64,000 nt of DNA from Sulfitobacter sp. JL08 (lineage in GTDB: Bacteria > Pseudomonadota > Alphaproteobacteria > Rhodobacterales > Rhodobacteraceae). How positions within the stretch are numbered: position 1 is the stretch's first letter; each line of letters begins with the position of its first letter. Of the stretch, positions 26,543 through 35,118 are shown in pieces. Position numbers and translations under genes: made by a program. The DNA lies in NCBI RefSeq assembly GCF_003352045.1, contig NZ_CP025815.1, positions 2,294,001 through 2,358,000 of the forward strand, in the 5' to 3' direction. The notes under the pieces are model-generated. The model saw only the letters and a program-made list of their open reading frames with translations. It was not told the DNA's origin and ran no database searches.

Positions 26543-28066
26543 ATGACAGTTCTACCCCTTCGAAACGCGCTTTGCGGCGCCAGCATTCTGGCGCTCGTCA
26601 GTTCAGTTGGTTTCGCCCAGACGCCAACCTACGAGATGACGACAGATATCCCGCCGGAGATCACGACACCGAATGTCGTGGACACCTCGATCGGGACTCT
26701 CAACTTTTTCGACGGCGTGCCGACCGAAGAAACGATCGACACGGTCTATGACTACATGGATCGCGCGCGGGCCGTGCAGGCCTATGTCTCGACCGTTCCC
26801 GGGGTGTCGCAGTACGCCATGCGACAGGGCCAGCGCGATATCGGCGCGACCAAGGTCAATCAGATCCTGATCTGGGACAAGCTGGCGGACTCAAAGTCGC
26901 TGTTCCTGACCGGCAACAGCTCGACGATTTACACCTGGACCTACACCGATCTCGCCAATGACGGGCCGACCGTGATCGAGCTGCCGCCGGGCATGCTGGG
27001 CGTCGTCGATGACATGTGGTTCCGCTATGTCACCGACCTTGGCATCGCCGGACCCGATCAGGGCAAGGGGGGCAAGTACCTCATTCTTCCACCGGGATAT
27101 GACGGCGAGGTCCCGGACGGTTATTTCGTGGTCCGCCCCTCGACCTTCGGTAACTGGATCTTCATGCGCGCCTATATCAGCGACGGTGTCGACAAGGCGG
27201 CCCAGGGCGTGAGGGACAATCTGAAAATCTATCCGCTGTCGATGGCGGATAACCCGCCGGAGCCGGAGTTTATCGGCATGTCGGGGCGCGAAGGCTACAA
27301 CGCCGTCCCGCCGAACGACTACAGTTACTGGGAGATGTTGAACCAGCTTGTTCAGGAAGAACCCATCGGGGCCCACGATCCCGAAACCCGTGGGCTGCTG
27401 GCGGCACTTGGGATCGCCAAGGGCGAGCCCTTTGCACCCGACGCGCGCATGAAGGCGATCCTGACCGACGCGGTGGCCATCGGCAACGCTTATGCCCGTG
27501 CCAATACGGTCGTCCCGAAAGACAGCGACCAACGGATCTACGGGCCAGACAGCGAATGGGTCATGGCCTTTGCCAACAAGGACTCGACTTTCCTGGTCGA
27601 TGGCGCACGCCGGTACGATTCCCGGCTGTGGATGCACTACAACGCTGTGGTCGTGACACCCGCGATGGCTGTCACCGCACCCGGAAAGGGGTCGGACTAC
27701 GGCATCGCCGGAATGGCGAAAGGGGGAGAGATCCTCGACGGTGGCAAGACCTACAAACTGACCTTGCCGCCGAATGTTCCGGTCAAGGATTTCTGGTCAG
27801 TGACAGTCTATGATCCGCAGACGCGGTCCATGCTGCAAACCGATCAGACGTTCCCGGCGCTCGACAGCTACAACGAGAACATGCAGCAGAACGCTGACGG
27901 ATCCTGGGATATCTACTTTGCTCCCGAGGCCCCCGAGGGTCAGGAGAACAACTGGATCCAGACCATTCCTGAAAAGAGCTGGTTCATCATCCTGCGCATG
28001 TACGGCCCGCTTGAGCCTTGGCTGAACAAGACCTGGGTGCCGGGCGAGATCGGACTGGTCGAGTGA
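26543..28066 (+). CDS. Exported DUF1254/DUF1214 protein 1
   Basis: This 507-aa protein has a signal peptide ending near VGFAQ. A DUF1254 domain follows (about 70-250: YDYMDRARAVQAYV, DSKSLFLTGNSSTIYTWTY, IELPPGMLGVVDDMWFRY, GKGGKYLILPPGYDG). The C-terminus is a DUF1214 domain (LTLPPNVPVKDFWSVTVYD, then ADGSWDIYF and NWIQTIPEKSWFIILRMYGPLEPW). This two-domain family is structurally known (for example a Vibrio parahaemolyticus member) but has no proven reaction. AGGAG lies before the start. It is close in sequence to the copies at 30056 and 32888, and more distantly to those at 36891 and 28211. Confidence 0.93.
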   Translation: MTVLPLRNALCGASILALVSSVGFAQTPTYEMTTDIPPEITTPNVVDTSIGTLNFFDGVPTEETIDTVYDYMDRARAVQAYVSTVPGVSQYAMRQGQRDIGATKVNQILIWDKLADSKSLFLTGNSSTIYTWTYTDLANDGPTVIELPPGMLGVVDDMWFRYVTDLGIAGPDQGKGGKYLILPPGYDGEVPDGYFVVRPSTFGNWIFMRAYISDGVDKAAQGVRDNLKIYPLSMADNPPEPEFIGMSGREGYNAVPPNDYSYWEMLNQLVQEEPIGAHDPETRGLLAALGIAKGEPFAPDARMKAILTDAVAIGNAYARANTVVPKDSDQRIYGPDSEWVMAFANKDSTFLVDGARRYDSRLWMHYNAVVVTPAMAVTAPGKGSDYGIAGMAKGGEILDGGKTYKLTLPPNVPVKDFWSVTVYDPQTRSMLQTDQTFPALDSYNENMQQNADGSWDIYFAPEAPEGQENNWIQTIPEKSWFIILRMYGPLEPWLNKTWVPGEIGLVE

Positions 28067-28079
28067 CCGAATGAACCGC

Positions 28080-28110
28080 GGCCGGAGCACATGTTCCGGC
28101 CCTTTCTTTT
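28080..28110 (+). terminator. Rho-independent terminator after DUF1254 gene 1
   Basis: GGCCGGA and TCCGGCC form a stem around a short loop, followed by CTTTCTTTT. It ends at the first base of the next regulon element, so one transcription unit stops where the next promoter begins. Confidence 0.72.
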
Positions 28111-28128
28111 GGCGCGATATGACCAAAA
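28110..28128 (+). promoter_or_regulatory. Regulon element, upstream of DUF1254 gene 2
   Basis: TGGCGCGATATGACCAAAA is a full match to the consensus, 82 bases before the start at 28211, with TACCAT 18 bases downstream as a possible -10. Confidence 0.78.
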
Positions 28129-28210
28129 CGCGCGTCGGCATCGCCGTACCATGTTTCCAGAATACGACGAGATCACGCGTCGTCCTGCATCAACCTTCAA
28201 GGAGAAGACA

Positions 28211-29713
28211 ATGAGAAAATCTCTTTTGCGCAACACAACCATCGCAGGCGCATTCGCGCTGATGTCTCTGGCAGGCACCCAGCCGGTGCTGGCGCAGGAT
28301 GGCATGTCCACCGCTATGACCTACGCGGGCGAACTCCAGTTCCAAGGACAGTCGATCACCAAAGATACCGCCGCTTTCCTGCATCGCCGGATTCTGGAAC
28401 AGCGCGCCACCCAGCTTGTTACCTGGGCGATGCCGATGATGAATTTCGAACAGCTTTACCCGGCGCTTCATGCAAACCTGAAAACCTCTCAAGGCATGGA
28501 TATCTCGGACGAGGATATCTTCTTTGGCCTCTATGACGGATATGACGGCGTTTATCCGTTCATGACAGGTAACGTCACGACACCTTACACCATCGGGTTC
28601 TCGGATTTGTCGCAAACCGGGCCAATTGTGGTCGATCTGCCCCCCGGTGCCATCTTCGGCGTGGTGGACAACGCGTGGATGCAGCCCATTCACGAGATCG
28701 ACGGCACGCCCGGAAAACTGTTGCTGGTCGGGCCGGGGCAGGATGCTCAGGTTGACTTCGACGGCACCATTATTCAGTCCGACACGTTCCGGGTGTTCTA
28801 CTTCTACCGTGCTCTGGGAACCGGCGACGAAGCCAAGGCACTCAGGACCTCGGTGAAGGCCTATAAATTGTCGGAGGCCGACAATCCGCCGGAAACGAAG
28901 TTCGTCAAATACGCCCCCAAACCGGGCGACGAGATCGCGCTCAATACCCAACCGCGCGACATGCGGTTCTGGGAGTTGGTGAATACCTATGTTCAGCGTG
29001 AACCGATGGCTGAGCGTGATCGGTTCTTTTATGCGTGGCTGAAAGACCTGGGCATCCAAAAAGGCAAACCGTTCAACCCGACGGATGCGCAGAAGGAGAT
29101 CCTTCAGGCCGGTCTCGACGTTGGCATGGCGATGTCCCAGGCGATCTCGTTCAACAAGACGCGCGAGATGTTCCCGACGTCGCTGTACGGTGACAACTCC
29201 GGGTTCGAGGACGCCATGGCCGCTATGGATCCTAAAATCGACCTGCCGACCTATTCGATGTTCAACGAGCGGGCCTCCTACGGGTTTGAGGCGACGACAA
29301 CGTCGGCAGGCATGGTGTCACGCACACCCGGCGTGGGCTCGGCCTATCTGGGGGGCTACTACGATGCGGACGGCAACGCGCTGATGGGTGGCGAGAACTA
29401 CATGCTGACAGTCGGGCCGAATCCGCCGGCGGCCAATTTCTGGTCGGTCACGGTCTATGACATCGAGAACCGTGTGATTATCCGCAACGAACAGAAACGG
29501 TCGGACCGGTCTTCGCGTTCAGAGGGGCTTATCACGAACGACGATGGGTCAGTTGATCTGTATTTCGGCCCCCAAGCGCCGGACGGTAAGGAAATCAACT
29601 GGGTACAGACCAATGAGGGTCAGTCCTTCTTTGTCTATCTGCGGCTCTATGGCCCCGAACAGGAATATTTCGACCAGACCTTCCCGATGACGCCGATCAA
29701 GAAGGTCGAATGA
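28211..29713 (+). CDS. Exported DUF1254/DUF1214 protein 2 (divergent copy)
   Basis: This 500-aa protein has a signal peptide (cleavage after TQPVLAQ) and both domains, but it is the most divergent of the five. The DUF1254 part reads RATQLVTWAMPMMNFEQLY, IVVDLPPGAIFGVVDNAW and DGTPGKLLLVGPGQDA. The DUF1214 end reads NPPAANFWSVTVYDIENR and NWVQTNEGQSFFVYLRLYGPEQEYF. It lacks the GKGGKYL(I/F)LPPGY block of the other copies. The ATG at 28211 has GGAGAAG upstream; the frame is open further upstream but that would cross the regulon element. A different substrate from the other paralogues is likely. Confidence 0.92.
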   Translation: MRKSLLRNTTIAGAFALMSLAGTQPVLAQDGMSTAMTYAGELQFQGQSITKDTAAFLHRRILEQRATQLVTWAMPMMNFEQLYPALHANLKTSQGMDISDEDIFFGLYDGYDGVYPFMTGNVTTPYTIGFSDLSQTGPIVVDLPPGAIFGVVDNAWMQPIHEIDGTPGKLLLVGPGQDAQVDFDGTIIQSDTFRVFYFYRALGTGDEAKALRTSVKAYKLSEADNPPETKFVKYAPKPGDEIALNTQPRDMRFWELVNTYVQREPMAERDRFFYAWLKDLGIQKGKPFNPTDAQKEILQAGLDVGMAMSQAISFNKTREMFPTSLYGDNSGFEDAMAAMDPKIDLPTYSMFNERASYGFEATTTSAGMVSRTPGVGSAYLGGYYDADGNALMGGENYMLTVGPNPPAANFWSVTVYDIENRVIIRNEQKRSDRSSRSEGLITNDDGSVDLYFGPQAPDGKEINWVQTNEGQSFFVYLRLYGPEQEYFDQTFPMTPIKKVE

Positions 29714-29823
29714 CGTTGGTTTCGCCGCGCTTCTACGGTCCCCTCAAGGTCCTCAGCGATTAGATCTGGGTGCCCAATGACGTGGTGTTGGTCGAATAGA
29801 GTTAACCACGAGATCAGTATCAG

Positions 29824-29856
29824 CGGGCCGGGGTCTTCCCGGCCCGTTTTCTCTTG
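29824..29856 (+). terminator. Rho-independent terminator after DUF1254 gene 2
   Basis: CGGGCCGGG and CCCGGCCCG form a 9-bp stem with a GTCTT loop, followed by TTTTCTCTT. It lies 110 bases after the stop at 29713. Confidence 0.85.
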
Positions 29857-29953
29857 TGCGGCATCCTTTTCGCAACACGGCCCACCGTCGATTTTCAACC
29901 CGCGACCATCGCCTGAAACCGCGCCACTTCATGATCACGCACGATCAGTCTGG

Positions 29954-29972
29954 TGGCGCGATCGGACCAAAA
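29954..29972 (+). promoter_or_regulatory. Regulon element, upstream of DUF1254 gene 3
   Basis: TGGCGCGATCGGACCAAAA is a full match to the consensus, 83 bases before the start at 30056. TAAACT follows 18 bases downstream as a good -10 candidate. Confidence 0.8.
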
Positions 29973-30055
29973 CGCCCGAAGCGGACCGGCTAAACTTGGA
30001 GCGGATCAATTGCGGCTCTGAATTGTCCAGGTCTGCAGATGCAAAGGAGAGAGAA

Positions 30056-31579
30056 ATGAAACCAGGAAAACACGTGTCGGCATTATTGAGCGCAAGCTTG
30101 CTTGCGCTGAGTAGCGTTTCGGCACTTGCCGAAGCACCGCAAATGAAAATGACCACCGACCTGCCCGACTCGATCACGACACCGGACAGCGTGGACAGTT
30201 CGCTCGGCACGCTGACCTATCGGGACGGGGTCCCCGACGGCGCGACCGTCGATACGCTTTATGACTATCTCGACCGGTCCCGCGCAGTCGAGGTGATGCT
30301 GAACGCCATGCCAACCATGTCGGCCTATGCCCTGCGCGAAGGTCAGAGCGCGGCAGGTTGTGCCGACGCTGCGCACCAGATCTGCATTTTTGATACACTC
30401 ATGGATTCCAAGTCGCAGGTTCTGACGGGGAACACGTCGACGATGTACGCCATGGGTTTTTTCGACCTCGAACGGGACGGGCCGACGGTGATTGAGCTTC
30501 CACCGGGCATGCTGGGCGTGCTGGACGACATGGCTTTTCAGTATATTACCGACCTTGGCGCGGCCGGCCCGGACAAAGGCAAGGGCGGCAATTTCCTTGT
30601 TCTCCCGCCGGGGTATGACGGCGACGTGCCAGAGGGCTACTTCGTTGTCCAATCCAAGACCTACGGTGTCTGGAATTTCATGCGCGGGTATTTGACGGAC
30701 GGGGTCGAAGCGGCCTCGAAAAACATCCGCGACAACCTGAAGGTCTATCCACTGTCGCAGGCCGACACACCGCCTGCGATGGAGTTCGTGAATGTCTCGG
30801 GCGCTGAGGTAAGCACGGTTGTTGCCACCGATGTCAGTTTCTACTCTGGGCTAAACGACGTGATCCAACAGGAACCCGAAGGGTTTCTGGGTGTTGAACG
30901 AACCGGCCAGCTCGCGGCAATCGGGATTGAAAAGGGTAAAGACTTTGCCCCCGACGACCGGATGCAGGCGATCCTGGAGGATGCGGCAAAAATTGGCGAT
31001 GGCATTGCGCGCAACTATACCTATTTCCCGCGCGACCCTGGCGTGAAAGTGTTCGGGGAAGACAGCGCCTGGGTGCTGGCATTCCCTGACCGCGACACGA
31101 CCTTTATGCGGGGCGCGGGCCGCAACCTTGATGGGAGGACGACTTTCCACTACGGATACATCGTAGTGTCGCCCGCCATGGCGATCCGGTCTGCCGGCAA
31201 GGGGTCGGACTATACCATGGCAATGCTGGACAGCGAAAAACGCCCGCTGGATGGCGCCAAGACTTACAAGCTGACGATGCCTGCAGATGTGCCGGTTAAG
31301 GATTTCTGGGCGGTCACGATGTACGACACCCAGACCCGCTCGCAATTGCAGACCGACCAGCAGTTCCCGACGCTTGATAGTTATACCGAGGGTATGCAGA
31401 AGAACGCTGACGGATCGATTGATGTCTATTTCGGACCGACGCCACCCGAAGGCAAGGAAAGCAACTGGCTGCAATCGGTGCCCGGCAAGGGGTGGTTCAT
31501 CGCCCTGCGGATGTACGGCCCGCTTGAACCCTGGCTGGATGGCAACTGGCAACCCGGCGAGATTGAACTGGTTGAATAA
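30056..31579 (+). CDS. Exported DUF1254/DUF1214 protein 3
   Basis: This 507-aa protein is the close paralogue of the one at 26543, sharing its length and all main blocks: YDYLDRSRAVEVML, DSKSQVLTGNTSTMYAMGF, IELPPGMLGVLDDMAF, GKGGNFLVLPPGYDGDVPEGYFVV and the tail NWLQSVPGKGWFIALRMYGPLEPWLDG. The signal peptide ends near VSALAEAP. It carries an unusual extra segment, SAAGCADAAHQICIF, with two Cys near residue 103-110. GGAGAGAG lies before the ATG at 30056. Confidence 0.93.
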   Translation: MKPGKHVSALLSASLLALSSVSALAEAPQMKMTTDLPDSITTPDSVDSSLGTLTYRDGVPDGATVDTLYDYLDRSRAVEVMLNAMPTMSAYALREGQSAAGCADAAHQICIFDTLMDSKSQVLTGNTSTMYAMGFFDLERDGPTVIELPPGMLGVLDDMAFQYITDLGAAGPDKGKGGNFLVLPPGYDGDVPEGYFVVQSKTYGVWNFMRGYLTDGVEAASKNIRDNLKVYPLSQADTPPAMEFVNVSGAEVSTVVATDVSFYSGLNDVIQQEPEGFLGVERTGQLAAIGIEKGKDFAPDDRMQAILEDAAKIGDGIARNYTYFPRDPGVKVFGEDSAWVLAFPDRDTTFMRGAGRNLDGRTTFHYGYIVVSPAMAIRSAGKGSDYTMAMLDSEKRPLDGAKTYKLTMPADVPVKDFWAVTMYDTQTRSQLQTDQQFPTLDSYTEGMQKNADGSIDVYFGPTPPEGKESNWLQSVPGKGWFIALRMYGPLEPWLDGNWQPGEIELVE

Positions 31580-31590
31580 GGGATTGCTTC

Positions 31591-31614
31591 GGGGCTGGTC
31601 ACTGGACCAGCCCC
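31591..31614 (+). terminator. Strong hairpin after DUF1254 gene 3
   Basis: GGGGCTGGTC and GACCAGCCCC form a perfect 10-bp stem with a four-base loop 12 bases after the stop codon. No T-run follows, so it may be an mRNA-stabilising or attenuating hairpin that allows reading into the outer-membrane protein gene. Confidence 0.6.
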
Positions 31615-31800
31615 GGACATTACAAGGGAATTAAGCCATGTTTGAAATTGGACTAGGCAGAACCGCCCAATCTGCAAAACTGGACGGATCACACTCGATT
31701 GATCTGATCCGACAAGCAGACACCCGCCAGGTGATCCGCATCAGCGGGTTCTACTTAAGGTTTCGAACTGCAATCGCTGCCCGGCTTTCAGGAGAGAATG

Positions 31801-32760
31801 ATGTTTCATTTGAACTCTGACCTTCACTGGCCGCGATGGATCATCGTGGCAGGTGTACTGCTGCTCAATGCCTTGAGTGGATCATCCATTCGGGCCGATG
31901 AAGGCGGCACGAGTTTTTGGCTTCCGGGACAATATGGCAGTTTTGCCGCCGTTGCGCCCGAGCCAGGTGCGTCTCTGGCGATGGTTTCCTATTGGTATTC
32001 TGCAAATGCGAGTGTCAGTGAACCTCTGGGATTTGGCAACGACCTGAAACTTGGCGTCGACGCCAGCTATTTCGGTCAGTTTATAGTTCCGGCTTATACA
32101 CCAGACACGACTATTCTTGGCGGGCGTCCCAGTTTTTCGCTGGCGTTCATTCCTGCCCGCAGCAAGGTGTCAGCGGATATTTCAGTTGGGGGGGGCAGTG
32201 CGGCCGCGTCAGATGAAGTGACGGGAATGAGCGATCTGTATCCCACCGCTCAACTGTTCTGGAACCGTGGTGTGCATAACTATATGGCCTATGTCGCCGG
32301 CAGCATTCCGGTTGGCAGTTATGACCCCAACCGTCTATCAAACCTTGGGCTGGGGCACGCTGCGATCGATATTGGTGGTGCATATACCTTTCTCAACCCC
32401 GATACGGGGTGGGAGTTTTCAGCCACTGCTGGTTTGACATACAACTTTAAAAATTCTGACACAAACTACAAGAACGGCATCGATTTCCACATCGATCTGG
32501 GCGCATCCAAATTTGTGACCGAGCAGATGTATGTGGGACTTGTCGGATTTGCCTATCAGCAGCTGACGGCTGATAGCGGACAGCCTGCCATCCTTGGTGA
32601 TTTCAAGGGACGCACCTTTGGGATCGGCCCGCAAATCGGCTGGATCTTTGAAGCAGGCGGCAAAGAAGTCTTTGCCAACCTGCGGGGCTACAAGGAATTC
32701 AATGTCAAGAACAGGGTCGAAGGCGACGGCTTGATGTTCACGATAAGCTTTCCGCTTTGA
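31801..32760 (+). CDS. Outer-membrane beta-barrel of the phenol/meta-pathway transporter type
   Basis: This 319-aa protein has a signal peptide and the pattern of the Phenol_MetA_deg/SphA-type family: GGTSFWLPGQYGSFAAVAPEPG near the mature N-terminus, alternating beta strands throughout, and a C-terminal aromatic strand ending MFTISFPL. Family members are outer-membrane proteins linked to uptake of hydrophobic compounds. Two ATGs are adjacent; I prefer 31801, better spaced from GGAG. No regulon element lies directly upstream, so it is probably transcribed from the DUF1254 gene 3 promoter. Confidence 0.85.
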   Translation: MFHLNSDLHWPRWIIVAGVLLLNALSGSSIRADEGGTSFWLPGQYGSFAAVAPEPGASLAMVSYWYSANASVSEPLGFGNDLKLGVDASYFGQFIVPAYTPDTTILGGRPSFSLAFIPARSKVSADISVGGGSAAASDEVTGMSDLYPTAQLFWNRGVHNYMAYVAGSIPVGSYDPNRLSNLGLGHAAIDIGGAYTFLNPDTGWEFSATAGLTYNFKNSDTNYKNGIDFHIDLGASKFVTEQMYVGLVGFAYQQLTADSGQPAILGDFKGRTFGIGPQIGWIFEAGGKEVFANLRGYKEFNVKNRVEGDGLMFTISFPL

Positions 32761-32782
32761 AAGGCACGATCAAGTGTTCAGG

Positions 32783-32801
32783 TGGCGTGATCGGACCAAA
32801 A
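32783..32801 (+). promoter_or_regulatory. Regulon element, upstream of DUF1254 gene 4
   Basis: TGGCGTGATCGGACCAAAA matches the consensus with one change, 86 bases before the start at 32888. TAGTCT lies 17 bases downstream as a -10 candidate. Confidence 0.78.
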
Positions 32802-32887
32802 CGGCTTGGAGGGAAGCCTAGTCTGAAGAAAGAATCGATCCCTGCCTGATCGCAGGGGTGTCGGCTTTCACAACTGAGGAGATCACC

Positions 32888-34399
32888 ATGAGACAACAAT
32901 CCATCAAGACCCTTATGTACGGCGCAAGTGCCCTTGCTTTCGCATTCAGCCCGGCGCTGGCTGAAAGCCCCACATACAAGAATACAACCGATATCCCCGC
33001 AAACGTCGTCACACCCGATCGCACGGAGACGCGAATCGGGACGCTGGAATTCGTGGACGGTGTTCCAACCCCGGCCACGTCACAAGCGCTGTGGGATCAT
33101 CTGGACTTCAGCCGCGCGGTCGAGGCGATGATCATGACCACACCGGCCGCGTCGCTGGCCGGGTTCCGTAAGGGCCTTCGCCAATTTGGCCCTGACAATG
33201 AAACCATGATGTACTGGCATGGTCGACTTGATTCCAAGGGCCTCTTGCTGACCGGCAACACCACGGTGATTTACGGCTTCATGTGGATCGACCTGAAAGA
33301 CGGGCCGATGATCATGGAAACGCCGCCGGACGTTCTGGGCATCATCGACAATGCCTGGTTTCATTATCTGACTGACTTCGGCAATGCCGGACCCGACAAG
33401 GGAAAAGGTGGCAAGTACCTGCTGGTGCCCCCGGGATATGAGGGTGAGTTGCCCGAAGGTTATATCGTGCGCCGTTCCGAGACCTATGGTCATTGGCTGG
33501 CGGTCCGGGGGTTCATGACGGATTTCGAAGCCGACCCGGTTGTCGACAACATGAAATCCCATTTCCGTCTGTACCCCATGGGAGAGGATCCCAAAGAGGT
33601 GAATTGGGTTGATGTGGCCCTGAAAGAACTCAACACCCTGCACGCACAGGATGCGACCTTCTTTGAAGAAGTGAACGAGATTGTTCAGGAAGAGCCGAAT
33701 GCGGCGCAGAGCGCGGAAATGCTCGGCCTGCTGCGGGCCATCGGCATCGAAAAAGGCAAACCCTTTGCGCCCGATGAGCGTATGCAGAAAATTCTTGCCG
33801 AAGCTGCAGCGGTCGGCACCGCCGCGCAGCGCTCGATCATTTGGGCCAATCGTGACGATAACCGCATCATCTGGCAGGACAGCAAAAGCTGGGAAAGAGG
33901 CTTTGCCGGTGGCAGTTACGAATTCCTGAATGACGGCATCCGCCTGATCAACTCGCGTGTGCGGTTCCACTTCTATGCCACGGGTATCACACCGGCGATG
34001 GTGAAACCCCCGATCGGCGCCGGGTCGCAATATGTGATCGGTCTGCGCGATGCTGAAGGCGATCCGCTTGACGGCGCAAAAACGTATCGCGTGCACGTGC
34101 CCCCAAATGTTCCGGCCCGCCGGTTTTGGGACATCACGGTCTATGACAACATGACCCGGTCCATGCTTCAGGTCGACAGCCCTTACCCCGCTGTCACCAG
34201 CATCGATAAGGCGGTCGTGCAGAATGCGGATGGCTCCTGGGATGTCTATTTCGGTCCGGAACGTCCGGACGGTGCGGACAACTGGATTCAGACCATTCCC
34301 GGCAAAGGCTGGAACATGCTGTGGCGCATCTATGGCCCCGAACAGGCTTGGTATGATGGCGAATGGCAGCCCGGCGAAGTCGAAGAGGTCAGCGAATAG
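32888..34399 (+). CDS. Exported DUF1254/DUF1214 protein 4
   Basis: This 503-aa protein has a signal peptide ending near SPALAES, DUF1254 (WDHLDFSRAVEAMIM, DSKGLLLTGNTTVIYGFMW, METPPDVLGIIDNAWFHY, GKGGKYLLVPPGYEG) and DUF1214 (VPPNVPARRFWDITVYD, NWIQTIPGKGWNMLWRIYGPEQAWYDG). The first ATG with a good GAGGAG site is 32888. Some bases downstream, CCGCCA and TGGCGG at 34419-34439 form a small hairpin. Role as for the paralogues: secreted, unknown reaction. Confidence 0.93.
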   Translation: MRQQSIKTLMYGASALAFAFSPALAESPTYKNTTDIPANVVTPDRTETRIGTLEFVDGVPTPATSQALWDHLDFSRAVEAMIMTTPAASLAGFRKGLRQFGPDNETMMYWHGRLDSKGLLLTGNTTVIYGFMWIDLKDGPMIMETPPDVLGIIDNAWFHYLTDFGNAGPDKGKGGKYLLVPPGYEGELPEGYIVRRSETYGHWLAVRGFMTDFEADPVVDNMKSHFRLYPMGEDPKEVNWVDVALKELNTLHAQDATFFEEVNEIVQEEPNAAQSAEMLGLLRAIGIEKGKPFAPDERMQKILAEAAAVGTAAQRSIIWANRDDNRIIWQDSKSWERGFAGGSYEFLNDGIRLINSRVRFHFYATGITPAMVKPPIGAGSQYVIGLRDAEGDPLDGAKTYRVHVPPNVPARRFWDITVYDNMTRSMLQVDSPYPAVTSIDKAVVQNADGSWDVYFGPERPDGADNWIQTIPGKGWNMLWRIYGPEQAWYDGEWQPGEVEEVSE

Positions 34400-34468
34400 G
34401 GCCACAGTGGTTGAGACCGCCAGCGCTGTGTTGGCGGCTCAGCCCGGCAGGCTGAAATCCTGCCTACT

Positions 34469-34487
34469 TGTCGTGAACGGACCAAAA
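34469..34487 (+). promoter_or_regulatory. Regulon element, upstream of coiled-coil protein gene
   Basis: TGTCGTGAACGGACCAAAA matches the consensus with two changes in the left half, 60 bases before the start at 34548. GATAAT lies 18 bases downstream, the best -10 of the set. Confidence 0.75.
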
Positions 34488-34547
34488 CGAACCCCCGGCG
34501 ATTGGGATAATTCGACCATCATTCAATTTCTAAAAAGGAGAAGAGAA

Positions 34548-34970
34548 ATGAAACTCTCTGAAGGACTTGCCGCACTCGCCGAGAAGGCGAAAAATGTCGA
34601 AACACGCGTTGATGAATATACGCGTGAGGAACAGGCCAAACGCGACGCGCTCAAAGCAAAGTGGAGTGCGGAATACGCAAAGGCCGAGCAGGACTGGAAC
34701 AGCGCCGTTGCCGAGGTCGACAGCAGCATGAATGCGTGGTGGTCCGGCATCCAGTCGAACTATGAAAACCACAAGGCCGAGCAGAAAGCGAAATGGGACG
34801 CCTGGAAAGCGGAACGCGATCTGGCGAAGGCCGAGAGGAACGCAGAGAACGCAGAGGCGGATGCCGCTGTTGCGATTGCCTACGCCCAGCTTGTTTCCGA
34901 AGAGGCGCAGGCCATTGCGATGGAAGCCGTCGGAGCCCGTGCCCATGCGGAAGGCCTGAAGGGCGGGTAA
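34548..34970 (+). CDS. Small charged coiled-coil protein of the regulon
   Basis: This 140-aa protein is almost wholly helical, with alternating Lys, Glu and Ala and regularly spaced Trp residues (KWSAEYAKAEQDW, MNAWWSG, KWDAWKAERDLAKAERN). There is no signal peptide and no membrane segment, so it should be cytoplasmic, unlike every other non-regulatory product of the cluster. AAGGAGAAGAG precedes the ATG at 34548. I do not recognise a family. Its membership of the regulon is supported by the upstream element. Confidence 0.75.
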   Translation: MKLSEGLAALAEKAKNVETRVDEYTREEQAKRDALKAKWSAEYAKAEQDWNSAVAEVDSSMNAWWSGIQSNYENHKAEQKAKWDAWKAERDLAKAERNAENAEADAAVAIAYAQLVSEEAQAIAMEAVGARAHAEGLKGG

Positions 34971-34986
34971 GGTTTTGCCTATTGCT

Positions 34987-35004
34987 GGGGCGCTGACACG
35001 CCCC
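34987..35004 (+). terminator. Hairpin after coiled-coil protein gene
   Basis: GGGGCG and CGCCCC form a short GC stem with a six-base loop 17 bases after the stop. No strong T-run follows, so termination would be weak. Confidence 0.45.
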
Positions 35005-35076
35005 GGCTTCACACAATTCTTCAAGCCTCAATGGCGGCTGTCGGGGGATTTCCCTTCAGTCTCGTGATCAGGTGAG

Positions 35077-35095
35077 CATGTCGATCGAACCAATG
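35077..35095 (+). promoter_or_regulatory. Weak regulon-element-like site
   Basis: CATGTCGATCGAACCAATG matches the consensus at 11 of 19 positions, including GATCG and ACCAA. It lies only 23 bases before the start at 35119, closer than the others. It may be a degenerate site or chance. Confidence 0.3.
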
Positions 35096-35118
35096 CGAAA
35101 ACACATCAGGAGAGCGTT

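Noticed and set aside
33080-34405. A 441-aa reverse frame over DUF1254 gene 4, with similar reverse frames over the other paralogues.
   Set aside because: They mirror conserved DUF1254 codons and recur only because the genes are homologous; no signal or family is visible.
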